Assembly (NCBI GenBank): GCA_045592105.1
Contig: JAZNUB010000013.1
Location: forward strand, 1-28,368
Length of the DNA: 28,368 nt
Reading direction: 5' to 3'
DNA from: SIG636 sp045592105
Lineage (GTDB): Bacteria > Bacillota > Clostridia > Oscillospirales > CAG-382
Translations under genes and position numbers: made by a program
Shown: piece after piece, positions 22,820 to 28,368 of the stretch
How the letters are laid out: each line of letters opens with the position of its first letter
How positions within the stretch are numbered: the first letter of the stretch is position 1
Notes under the pieces: generated by a model
Told to the model about the DNA's origin: nothing
Database searches by the model: none
What the model saw: only the letters and a program-made list of their open reading frames with translations

Positions 22820-22849
22820 TAATTATAACATAGTTAGGTGAGAATTCAA
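22815..22849 (-). promoter_or_regulatory. promoter and palindromic operator of the membrane protein gene
   Basis: On the minus strand, TTGAAT (22844-22849), a 16-bp spacer and TATAAT (22822-22827). The -10 lies inside a perfect 7-bp inverted repeat, CTAACTA-N9-TAGTTAG (22815-22837), the usual shape of a TetR-type or similar repressor site. No cognate regulator adjoins it except the XRE gene. Confidence 0.6.
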
Positions 22850-22854
22850 TATTC

Positions 22855-22908
22855 AAAAATAAGACCGACCATTCAGATACTTCTCGTATCAAAATAATCG
22901 GTCTTATT
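22855..22908 (-). terminator. terminator after tRNA-Gly
   Basis: AATAAGACCGA (22858-22868) pairs with TCGGTCTTATT (22898-22908). An inner GATAC/GTATC stem branches from the loop. On the minus strand TTATTTTTG follows. It directly follows the encoded CCA end. Confidence 0.8.
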
Positions 22909-22982
22909 TGGAGCGAGTGACGGGAATCGAACCCGCGTGTTCGGCTTGGGAAGCGGACGCTCTGCCATTGAGCTACACTCGC
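22909..22982 (-). tRNA. tRNA-Gly (anticodon CCC)
   Basis: Complete cloverleaf on the minus strand with encoded CCA. The acceptor stem GCGAGTG/CACTCGC is perfect, the D stem is GCTC/GAGC and the T arm is GCGGGTTCGATTCCCGT. The anticodon loop TTCCCAA reads CCC. The anticodon stem TCCGC/GCCGA has a C-C mismatch at 29-41 where GCGGA would be expected; this could be natural variation, decay or a sequencing error. The accessory island starts directly at its 3' end. Confidence 0.9.
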
Positions 22983-22995
22983 ACTATTTGGAATA

Positions 22996-23027
22996 AAAAG
23001 CCCCGTCTGCTTAAAGACGGGGCTTTT
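22996..23027 (-). terminator. intrinsic terminator between the two tRNAs
   Basis: AAAAGCCCCGTCT (22996-23008) pairs with AGACGGGGCTTTT (23015-23027). On the minus strand it follows tRNA-Val and shares its last base pair with the CCA end. A strong GC stem followed by CTTTTTATT. Confidence 0.8.
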
Positions 23028-23102
23028 GGTGGGGACTACAGGGCTCGAACCTGTGACCTCCTGCTTGTAAGGCAGATGCTCTCCCAGCTGAGCTAAACCC
23101 CC
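23027..23102 (-). tRNA. tRNA-Val (anticodon TAC)
   Basis: Complete cloverleaf on the minus strand with encoded CCA. The acceptor stem is GGGGGTT/AGTCCCC with two G-U type pairs. The D arm is GCTCAGCTGGGAGAGC, the anticodon loop CTTACAA (TAC) and the T arm ACAGGTTCGAGCCCTGT. Confidence 0.95.
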
Positions 23103-23136
23103 ATACTTCTTGCCGGTTTCCCAACCAGCAAGAAAG

Positions 23137-23165
23137 ATTATAGCACTTTATATCTGCTTTGTCAA
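23137..23165 (-). promoter_or_regulatory. consensus promoter of tRNA-Val
   Basis: On the minus strand, TTGACA (23160-23165), a 17-bp spacer and TATAAT (23137-23142). The short leader can form a TTCTTGC...GCAAGAA hairpin (23107-23134). Confidence 0.85.
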
Positions 23166-23173
23166 TACCTTTT

Positions 23174-23620
23174 TTAATTTTTTTTAGATTTTTTTATTTC
23201 TTCCAAAGCGGCAGAAAGCTTGCCAAGCCCGCGGCATATAAGCATACCCAAAAAATAAACCGCTATGAATATAAAGGTAAGCACAAACACCATAAGCCCC
23301 TGCCCGCTGTGCCCCATTGTAAGAAGCAGGAACAACGCCACCATAAGCACGTAGTTTAAAACAAGGTGCAGGGTGCGGCGCCAAAAAGCGGAAAGCCATT
23401 TGATATCGAAAACCAAAAAGCTAACGCCTATCAAAACGGAATACACAAACAGCGCAAAGCCGCCGTTTGCCACGTCCGAAGCGAACGCCTTAATGGTTTC
23501 CTCGCCGGTGGCGGAACTGCCGAAAGCGCCCGCCGCGCTGTTAAGCACCAAAAGCCCCGCAAGCGCAAGCAACGCAAAGCTGATAAGCGTGATAAAAACG
23601 ATGTCCTTAACCCGTTTCAT
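23174..23620 (-). CDS. four-helix membrane protein, hypothetical (148 aa)
   Basis: Not recognised. Four hydrophobic helices are visible: about 7-32, 52-72, 84-101 and 107-128, with a basic C-terminal tail (EEIKKSKKN). The size and four-helix layout recall DUF3021-type proteins, but no diagnostic motif is seen. GGAG lies 6 nt before the ATG within the end of the preceding gene; only 3 nt separate them. It is the last gene of the pgi operon. No terminator hairpin is visible before the tRNA-Val promoter. Confidence 0.8.
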   Translation of the reverse strand: MKRVKDIVFITLISFALLALAGLLVLNSAAGAFGSSATGEETIKAFASDVANGGFALFVYSVLIGVSFLVFDIKWLSAFWRRTLHLVLNYVLMVALFLLLTMGHSGQGLMVFVLTFIFIAVYFLGMLICRGLGKLSAALEEIKKSKKN

Positions 23621-23623
23621 CTG

Positions 23624-24037
23624 TTACTCCGCGATAAACCTTTTAAGCCCTTCGGGCAGTGCCTCCTCGGAGATAGAGGCGGTTATGAAGCAATCAACGC
23701 CCATTTTGCCGGAGATATCGTCCAGCTTATACATAAATTCCTCAAACGCCGCAACATCGTCGCCACAGATTTTCAAAGCACTGTCAACAAACAGCTCGGT
23801 AATATCGTAGTTGCAAGCAAGCGTGCCGCAAACGAAGCCGTAAAGGGAAAGCGCGTCCTTAATACTGTAATCCTTAGCATCTATAAGACGGGCGGCAGAG
23901 CGGATATAATAAGTTAGCTTTCCGCCGTATTCTATGCACACAACAACGCCTTTAGACTGCTTGGACGCCTCATGCACCTCATCAACCAACATTCTTGTTT
24001 TGCCGGAGCCTTTAAGCCCTATCTTAAGTTTTACCAT
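23624..24037 (-). CDS. small P-loop ATP-binding protein (137 aa)
   Basis: Begins MVKLKIGLKGSGKTRMLVDEV, with a Walker A (GLKGSGKT, residues 7-14). The middle holds GVVVCIEYGGKLTYYIRSAARLIDAKDYSI and GTLACNYDITELFVDSALKI, where the Asp residues could act as Walker B. I recall clostridial relatives of this length that are sometimes loosely labelled PilT-like; the function is not established. AGGAG precedes the ATG. It lies 21 bp after pgi and 3 bp before a membrane protein, so the pair may work together at the membrane (inference). Confidence 0.82.
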   Translation of the reverse strand: MVKLKIGLKGSGKTRMLVDEVHEASKQSKGVVVCIEYGGKLTYYIRSAARLIDAKDYSIKDALSLYGFVCGTLACNYDITELFVDSALKICGDDVAAFEEFMYKLDDISGKMGVDCFITASISEEALPEGLKRFIAE

Positions 24038-24058
24038 TTCGTTTCTCCTATTCTTTAA

Positions 24059-25396
24059 TTAAAGGGTTTCTATTTTATCCATAAGCTCTTTTCTAAGCTG
24101 TTCGTAGCCGGGCTTACCGATAAGCGCAAACATATTCTTTTTATAAGCCTCTACGCCCGGTTGGTCAAAGGGGTTAACGCCAAGCATATAACCCGAAACA
24201 GCGCAAGCAACGCAGAAGAAATAGAACAGCTCGCCCAAATCACGCTCGTCCCTACGGTCGTATTCAACAACAAGGTTAGGAGCGCCGCCTGCCGTGTGTG
24301 CAAGCAAAGTACCTAAAAACGCCCTATCATTCACATCGGAAAGCTTTTGCTCTGCAAGGAAGCCCAACCCGTCTATATCCACAGCGGTAGCGGGAACAAG
24401 CATATCCTTGCGAACCTCGTTTTGCTTAACAACGGTTTCAAAAATCATCCTGGTGCCGTCCTGTATATACTGGCCCATCGAATGAAGGTCGGTAGAAAAG
24501 GTAACGGAAGCGGGGAATATACCCTTACCGTCTTTACCTTCGCTTTCACCGAAAAGCTGCTTCCACCACTCCGTCATCATACGGAAGGAAGGCTCATAGC
24601 TTGCAAGTATCTCAACGGTTCTGCCCTGCTCGTAAAACAGATTACGAAGCGCCGCATAGCGGTACGCATCGCTGTCAAGCCCTTGAGAATCAATCCTTCG
24701 CTTCATCTCAGCCGCGCCCTCAAGCAAAGCGCGAATGTCCGCCCCGCAAACGGCGATAGGCAAAAGCCCAACGGGCGTAAGCACGGAGAACCTGCCGCCG
24801 ATATCGTCAGGAATAACGAAGGTGGGATACCCCTCACTATCAGCAAACGCCTTAAGCGCGCCTTTTTCCTTATCGGTGGTGATAAAAATACGTTCCTTAA
24901 GCTCTTCCTCGCTGTATTTACGAAGCATAGCATCACGAACGAAACGGAAAGCGATAGCACTTTCTGTTGTTGTGCCGGATTTTGAGATTACGTTCAAGGA
25001 TATCTCCTTGCCTTCACAAATCCTAAGCACTTCGTCCAAATCGTCACCGGAGAAGCTGTTGCCCACGAAATAGATATCAGGCGTATCCTTCTCAAGCGTG
25101 TTGTAATACTGAGAACGCAAAAATTCGATAGCAGCCCTTGCGCCAAGATACGATCCGCCAATGCCTATTACTATAAGCACATCGCTTTGTGCGCGGATTT
25201 TTGCCGCCGCCGCTTCGATAGCGGCAACCTCATCCCTGTTATAAGTATAGGGCAGGTCATACCAACCCTTAAAATCGTTACCGCCTGTATGCTCTTTAAG
25301 GCGCGCATCCGCATCCGCCAAGCGCGAACGCATTGCGGCAAGCTTATCGGCATCCACAAACTCTGCAACATATTTGTCTATAAATCTTACGGACAT
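24059..25396 (-). CDS. pgi: glucose-6-phosphate isomerase (445 aa)
   Basis: Glycolytic interconversion of glucose-6-phosphate and fructose-6-phosphate. The ATG at 25396 was chosen over a GTG 5 codons upstream because GAGG is then correctly spaced. Landmarks are IGIGGSYLGARAAIEFL (77-93), ISKSGTTTESAIAFR, DDIGGRFSVLTPVGLLPIA and SMGQYIQDG, with the C-terminal NPFDQPGVEAYKKNMFALIG. About 445 aa is the length of Firmicutes Pgi. First gene of the operon, under a perfect consensus promoter. Confidence 0.97.
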   Translation of the reverse strand: MSVRFIDKYVAEFVDADKLAAMRSRLADADARLKEHTGGNDFKGWYDLPYTYNRDEVAAIEAAAAKIRAQSDVLIVIGIGGSYLGARAAIEFLRSQYYNTLEKDTPDIYFVGNSFSGDDLDEVLRICEGKEISLNVISKSGTTTESAIAFRFVRDAMLRKYSEEELKERIFITTDKEKGALKAFADSEGYPTFVIPDDIGGRFSVLTPVGLLPIAVCGADIRALLEGAAEMKRRIDSQGLDSDAYRYAALRNLFYEQGRTVEILASYEPSFRMMTEWWKQLFGESEGKDGKGIFPASVTFSTDLHSMGQYIQDGTRMIFETVVKQNEVRKDMLVPATAVDIDGLGFLAEQKLSDVNDRAFLGTLLAHTAGGAPNLVVEYDRRDERDLGELFYFFCVACAVSGYMLGVNPFDQPGVEAYKKNMFALIGKPGYEQLRKELMDKIETL

Positions 25397-25453
25397 TTCG
25401 TATACCCTCACTTCTGAATTTAGCCATAGCCATAACTATAGCGATACAAAAGT

Positions 25454-25482
25454 ATTATACCCGTGAAAGCCGTATTTGTCAA
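25454..25482 (-). promoter_or_regulatory. consensus promoter of pgi
   Basis: On the minus strand, TTGACA (25477-25482), a 17-bp spacer and TATAAT (25454-25459). It begins 5 bp after the upstream dac stop codon, leaving no room for a terminator, so read-through from dac is likely. Confidence 0.85.
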
Positions 25483-25487
25483 GCCGC

Positions 25488-26687
25488 TTATACAAAAGAC
25501 AGTATTTTTTTCCAAATATGCTTCATCATTTCGCCAAAGCTCATCACCTTAACGCCGTTTACGGCAGTTATCGGCACGCGGCAAAGCTCCGTTTCGCCCT
25601 GCATTACGATAAGCTGTCCTATGGTTTGCCCCTCTGTTATCGGTGCGTTCAGCGTTTCGGGCAGCTCTGTTTTGCACGTTATCTCCGCTTTTCCCTTCTC
25701 CACAAGCAAGCTTGGCGCCGTGGTGGAAAGCTTAACGCTGTGATTTGTGCCGCCCTTGACCTTGATATCCTCAAGCTTCGGTAGCTCAGGCGTTACGGTG
25801 CGGTAGTTTGCAAAGCCGAAATCCAGCATCTTTTTGGCGGCGGCAAAGCGTTCGTCGGAGGTGGGCGCACCAAGCACAACCGCTATAAGCTGCATATCGT
25901 CACGCTTGGCGGTAGCGGATACGCAATACATCGCCTCCGTGGTAAAGCCCGTTTTCATACCGTTTGCGCCCTTGTAAAAGCGCACCAAACGGTTGGTGTT
26001 GGAAAGCCCAAAGGAGCCGCCGCGGATGGTATCCATCCATATAGTAGTGTAGTCAAAAATAAGCGGGTGCGTTAGCAGCTCTCTTGTCATAAGCGCAACG
26101 TCCTTTGCGCTGGAGTAGCCGCCATCGTCAAGCCCCGTGGTGTTTACAAAGCTTGTGTTTTCCATCCCAAGCTCAGAAGCGCGCGCGTTCATAGCCTCGA
26201 TAAAGCTTTCTGCACTGCCGTATATATGCTCCGCAAGCGCAACAGCCGCATCGTTTGCCGAAACCACCACAAGGCATTTTAAAAGCTCGTGCACGCTCAT
26301 CTGCTCGCCCGGCTCTAAAAACACTTGGCTTCCGCCCATAGATGCCGCGTAGGCACTTACGGTAACAAGGTCGTTTACGGTTATCTTGCCGCCGTCTATT
26401 GCCTCCGCAACAAGCAGGGTGGACATTATTTTAGTAACCGAAGCTATGGGCAAATGCTCGTTCTCGTTATCGGCGTACAGCACCTTGCCTGTGCCCGCCT
26501 CCATAAGCAACGCCGCCTTACAGCCAAGGTTGCCGCTTAAAACGGCACCGCTTTCAACACTTGCCCACTCCTCAAAAGCGGGGAACGCAAGCGGATAGAT
26601 GCCGTTTTGCTCCGTTGCGGCGGTAGGCAACACAAGCACAGCAGACAAAACCAATATAAAGCTTAAAAAAACACATAATTTCTTCAC
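25488..26687 (-). CDS. D-alanyl-D-alanine carboxypeptidase, S11/DacF type (399 aa)
   Basis: Penicillin-binding protein 5/6-type enzyme that trims D-Ala from peptidoglycan pentapeptides outside the cell. Signal peptide 1-24 (LPTAA-T). Active-site motifs are SVTK (Ser83, Lys86), SAN (143-145) and KTG (245-247). A beta-rich PBP5-like C-terminal domain (about 290-380) follows, with a short amphipathic tail (MKHIWKKILSFV) typical of membrane anchoring. The start is GTG at 26687, 7 nt after GGAGGT. In Bacillus-type species dacF is sporulation-linked, but the neighbourhood gives no support here, so no gene symbol is assigned. Confidence 0.94.
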   Translation of the reverse strand: MKKLCVFLSFILVLSAVLVLPTAATEQNGIYPLAFPAFEEWASVESGAVLSGNLGCKAALLMEAGTGKVLYADNENEHLPIASVTKIMSTLLVAEAIDGGKITVNDLVTVSAYAASMGGSQVFLEPGEQMSVHELLKCLVVVSANDAAVALAEHIYGSAESFIEAMNARASELGMENTSFVNTTGLDDGGYSSAKDVALMTRELLTHPLIFDYTTIWMDTIRGGSFGLSNTNRLVRFYKGANGMKTGFTTEAMYCVSATAKRDDMQLIAVVLGAPTSDERFAAAKKMLDFGFANYRTVTPELPKLEDIKVKGGTNHSVKLSTTAPSLLVEKGKAEITCKTELPETLNAPITEGQTIGQLIVMQGETELCRVPITAVNGVKVMSFGEMMKHIWKKILSFV

Positions 26688-26744
26688 AGCAAAAACCTCC
26701 GTTTTTTTAAAGAGTATGCAAACGAAGGCGAAAATATAACGAAA

Positions 26745-26773
26745 GGCTGTAAAAAACGGAGTTTTTTACAGCC
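26745..26773. terminator. GGCTGTAAAAAAC hairpin
   Basis: GGCTGTAAAAAAC (26745-26757) pairs with GTTTTTTACAGCC (26761-26773) across GGA. Nearly the same stem as the GHL10-operon terminator at 3136-3164. It lies 58 bp upstream of the dac start on the same strand, so it probably ends transcription coming from the IS side. Confidence 0.7.
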
Positions 26774-26774
26774 C

Positions 26775-26882
26775 CCAGCTTGATGACAAACCTTGTCATC
26801 AAGCTGGCAGAGTGCTGAGAAAGAGTGCAGACAAGACGAACCGAGGCGAGAACTGTACTAAGTACTGTGAGCCGAGGTTCGT
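26775..26882. repeat. stacked palindromes left of the IS element
   Basis: CCAGCTTGATGACA (26775-26788) pairs with TGTCATCAAGCTGG (26794-26807). A second dyad, ACGAACC (26836-26842) with GGTTCGT (26876-26882), encloses GTACTAAGTAC-like sequence. No credible gene is present between 26688 and 26968. Confidence 0.7.
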
Positions 26883-26906
26883 TTTGAACGAAAAAATACA
26901 ATAATT

Positions 26907-26921
26907 GAAGAAAATTCGAGG
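26907..26921. repeat. outer inverted repeat around the IS element, left arm
   Basis: GAAGAAAATTCGAGG, perfectly complementary to CCTCGAATTTTCTTC at 28299-28313. Both lie 25-26 bp outside the inner GTAGACACAAAAAA repeats. Confidence 0.75.
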
Positions 26922-26968
26922 ATGAAACTGAACTAGTCAATAGTTAGTAGACACAAAAAATAATATTT

Positions 26969-27736
26969 TTAAGCCGTCTGTTCAAGCCTGAATTGAACAG
27001 GCGGTTTTCTTTTTAATTTGCGCAAGGGTTTTATGTAATTAAAGTAGTAGACCGCTTCATGAATAACTTTATTCAAGTCATCACACTTCCAATATTGGAA
27101 GTGTGAACGCAGAACGTCCTTGAATCTTCCGAAGAAAGATTCAATAACGGCATTATCTCTTGGCGTTCCGGCTCTTGACATACTTTGAATTGCGTTGTAT
27201 GATTTAAGCAGGTTGCAATAACCTGCGGATGAGTACTGTACGCCCTGATCGCTGTGCAAAAGGATAGGGGCTGCGGTACTCTTTGCTTTTTCAAGGATTC
27301 TTTTAGCAGGTTTCATTACAAGAAAATTATCAAAGGTATCGCTCAGCTCCCAATCTAGAATCTCGTTGTTGTATAAATCCAAATAACAAGCAAAGTAATA
27401 CCATTTGCCCTTGTGCTTTATGTAAGTAACATCCGTCACCACTTTCTGCATCGGCTTTTCGGAGTGGAATTTTCTGTTTAATACATTGGCAAACTCAACG
27501 TGTTCCGCCCCCTCGGTTTCGGATTTCTGTCGTTTTCTTACATAGCCTGTAATTCCTAATCTATTCATAGATTTCCAAACAGCTCTATCCGAAACTACCC
27601 AACCGTACATATTCAGCAAGGTATCTGCTATTGTTCTGTATCCTTGCGAGGGATAGTGTGAATGAATATCCGAAACATAGTAATCCAACTCTTTATGCTG
27701 TTTTTCGTAGCGATTTAATGTACCTTTTCTTTTCAA
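26969..27736 (-). CDS. IS3-family transposase OrfB, DDE integrase domain (255 aa as shown)
   Basis: Catalytic part of the transposase. An HTH_21-like region (ELDYYVSDIHSHYPSQGYRTIA) precedes an rve integrase core with the DDE triad: Asp in VVTDVTYIK, Asp in LLHSDQGVQYSS and Glu in NAVIESFFGRFK. The terminal YFNYIKPLRKLKRKPPVQFR is typical of IS3 OrfB. The coordinates begin at a TTG. The frame is open without stops up to the slippery site at 27877-27883, and that stretch encodes the usual IS3 motif YEVSRSGYYKWLKR. The natural product is therefore probably an OrfAB fusion made by -1 frameshifting. Confidence 0.88.
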   Translation of the reverse strand: MKRKGTLNRYEKQHKELDYYVSDIHSHYPSQGYRTIADTLLNMYGWVVSDRAVWKSMNRLGITGYVRKRQKSETEGAEHVEFANVLNRKFHSEKPMQKVVTDVTYIKHKGKWYYFACYLDLYNNEILDWELSDTFDNFLVMKPAKRILEKAKSTAAPILLHSDQGVQYSSAGYCNLLKSYNAIQSMSRAGTPRDNAVIESFFGRFKDVLRSHFQYWKCDDLNKVIHEAVYYFNYIKPLRKLKRKPPVQFRLEQTA

Positions 27737-27837
27737 CCATTTATAATAACCACTGCGAGAAACTTCGTATACATCGCATAATTCCTTAATTGAATGATTT
27801 TTGCTTTCTCTTTCTATACAAGCGTAAATTTGTTGTA

Positions 27838-28197
27838 TTACTTGTTTTGTGCATCTCCCCTTCCTTGTTCGTTGAATTTTTTTAATCGTACTATCTCGGC
27901 ATCTTTCTTTAATAATTCTCGTTCTAATAGCGCAATCTTGTATTCCAGCTGCTCCATTGGTGTAAGAGATTTGCGACGCATATATTTCGCCAAAGGGTTT
28001 CCGGGCTTACGCTTATTTACAAGTGCTTCTTCGCCGCCCTCTAAATATTGCTTTGTCCATTTGTGTATTTGTCCATGGCCTATCCCTGTTTCTCTTTCTA
28101 AGGCTTCTGCTGTTTCTCCTGCTAAATTGCGTTTAACCAATGATAGTTTTTCTTCTTTGCTATGTGGAGTGTTTTTTCCGCCTTTTGGTCTTCCCAT
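27838..28197 (-). CDS. IS3-family transposase OrfA, HTH/leucine zipper (119 aa)
   Basis: DNA-binding subunit. A helix-turn-helix (EEKLSLVKRNLAGETAEALERETGIGHGQIHKWTKQY, about 15-51) is followed by a basic linker and a leucine-zipper-like helix (MEQLEYKIALLERELLKKDAEIVRLKK, about 81-107). AAGGAG lies 9 nt before the ATG. The gene ends 42 codons downstream of where OrfB could join; the A7 run near its end allows a -1 shift into OrfB. Confidence 0.9.
   Translation of the reverse strand: MGRPKGGKNTPHSKEEKLSLVKRNLAGETAEALERETGIGHGQIHKWTKQYLEGGEEALVNKRKPGNPLAKYMRRKSLTPMEQLEYKIALLERELLKKDAEIVRLKKFNEQGRGDAQNK
27877..27883 (-). other. probable -1 programmed frameshift site
   Basis: On the minus strand orfA reads TTA AAA AAA TTC, giving an in-frame A_AAA_AAA heptamer. 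A -1 shift here enters the orfB frame, which is open from this point to 26969. A standard feature of IS3 elements. Confidence 0.75.
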
Positions 28198-28274
28198 TTC
28201 TTTCTTCTCCTTTTTATTAACTTAAATCAGTATAACATAAATAAATGATGGTAGACGCTTTTTTGTGTCTACCA

Positions 28275-28368
28275 TCATTATATCACTTCAATGAAACTCC
28301 TCGAATTTTCTTCTTTGTGGGAACGGAATTTTGTTTTTTCGTGTTCTGTGCCTTTGTCAGCATTCTGA
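28275..28368. other. right flank of the IS with outer inverted repeat
   Basis: No gene. Contains CCTCGAATTTTCTTC (28299-28313), the right arm of the outer inverted repeat. Further out it runs partly complementary to the left flank (ACGAAAAAA and CAGA-TGCTGA motifs on the inverted strand), up to the window edge. Confidence 0.6.

Larger units (their letters stand above)
26945..28274 (-). mobile_element. IS3-family insertion sequence (about 1.33 kb)
   Basis: Two overlapping-frame transposase genes on the minus strand lie between inverted repeats GTAGACACAAAAAA (26947-26960) and TTTTTTGTGTCTAC (28259-28272). The outermost bases were set by analogy to TG/TA...CA-type ends. The right end also forms a hairpin, ATGATGGTAGAC/GTCTACCATCAT (28245-28278). 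The HTH-plus-leucine-zipper OrfA and DDE OrfB with an A7 slippery site place it in IS3, probably the IS150 group. No target-site duplication was identified. Both frames look intact, so it may be active. Confidence 0.85.

Noticed and set aside
22342..22908. Attachment-site duplication of the tRNA-Gly 3' end
   Set aside because: The tRNA 3' sequence does not recur elsewhere in 18.5-22.9 kb.
26707..26940. 77-aa minus-strand ORF beside the IS
   Set aside because: It runs through the stacked palindromes and outer IS repeat, has no ribosome site and reads as low-information sequence.

Overview
The window looks like the chromosome of an anaerobic, low-to-mid GC Firmicute, probably a gut or rumen Clostridia. 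This rests on the RNase Y-YmdB-YajC and ParA-ParB-SerS gene sets, strong AGGAGG ribosome sites, canonical TTGACA/TATAAT promoters, lipobox lipoproteins and a dockerin-like module. Genus cannot be decided from sequence alone.

Layout. 1-8060: a terminal-inverted-repeat element, a small lipoprotein, a large TraB/GumN-type lipoprotein, then a minus-strand operon of three tandem GHL10 (DUF187) glycosyl-hydrolase-like paralogues: two lipoproteins and one secreted protein with dockerin-like and PASTA modules. 8065-10848: cysteine desulfurase, ThiI and CinA/PncC on the minus strand. They diverge from rny-ymdB-yajC on the plus strand (11004-13767). 13768-14232: non-coding, with a duplicated 90-bp repeat and REP-like palindromes. 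14233-18552: operon parA-parB-serS-membrane protein-MORN protein. Soj/Spo0J next to serS suggests, but does not prove, a position near the origin; no parS was seen.

18553-22908 is an accessory island between the parA promoter and the 3' end of tRNA-Gly. It holds a Cys-rich hypothetical with a four-helix-bundle protein, a very AT-rich alpha/beta hydrolase, an XRE regulator with a membrane tail, and a small membrane protein. The most unusual feature lies here. Two copies of a complex multi-hairpin element (20889-21154 and 21975-22226) keep fixed linkers ATATCATC x3 and GATGATAT x3, while the hairpins between them differ in sequence but still pair. Each copy is followed by a GGGTGCA/GGGTTGCA inverted repeat and then by one minus-strand gene bracketed by related imperfect inverted repeats (consensus near GTTAGACAAATTGGAATTT). 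A direct repeat of the element's left edge brackets the hydrolase. The island therefore reads as successive single-gene modules delimited by structured repeats.

22909-28368: tRNA-Gly(CCC) and tRNA-Val(TAC), the operon pgi-P-loop protein-membrane protein, a D-Ala-D-Ala carboxypeptidase, stacked hairpins, and an IS3-family element with a -1 frameshift site, itself framed by an outer 15-bp inverted repeat.

Most housekeeping genes sit in compact operons for which promoter and intrinsic terminator can both be read. All assignments come from motif recognition; no database search was run.
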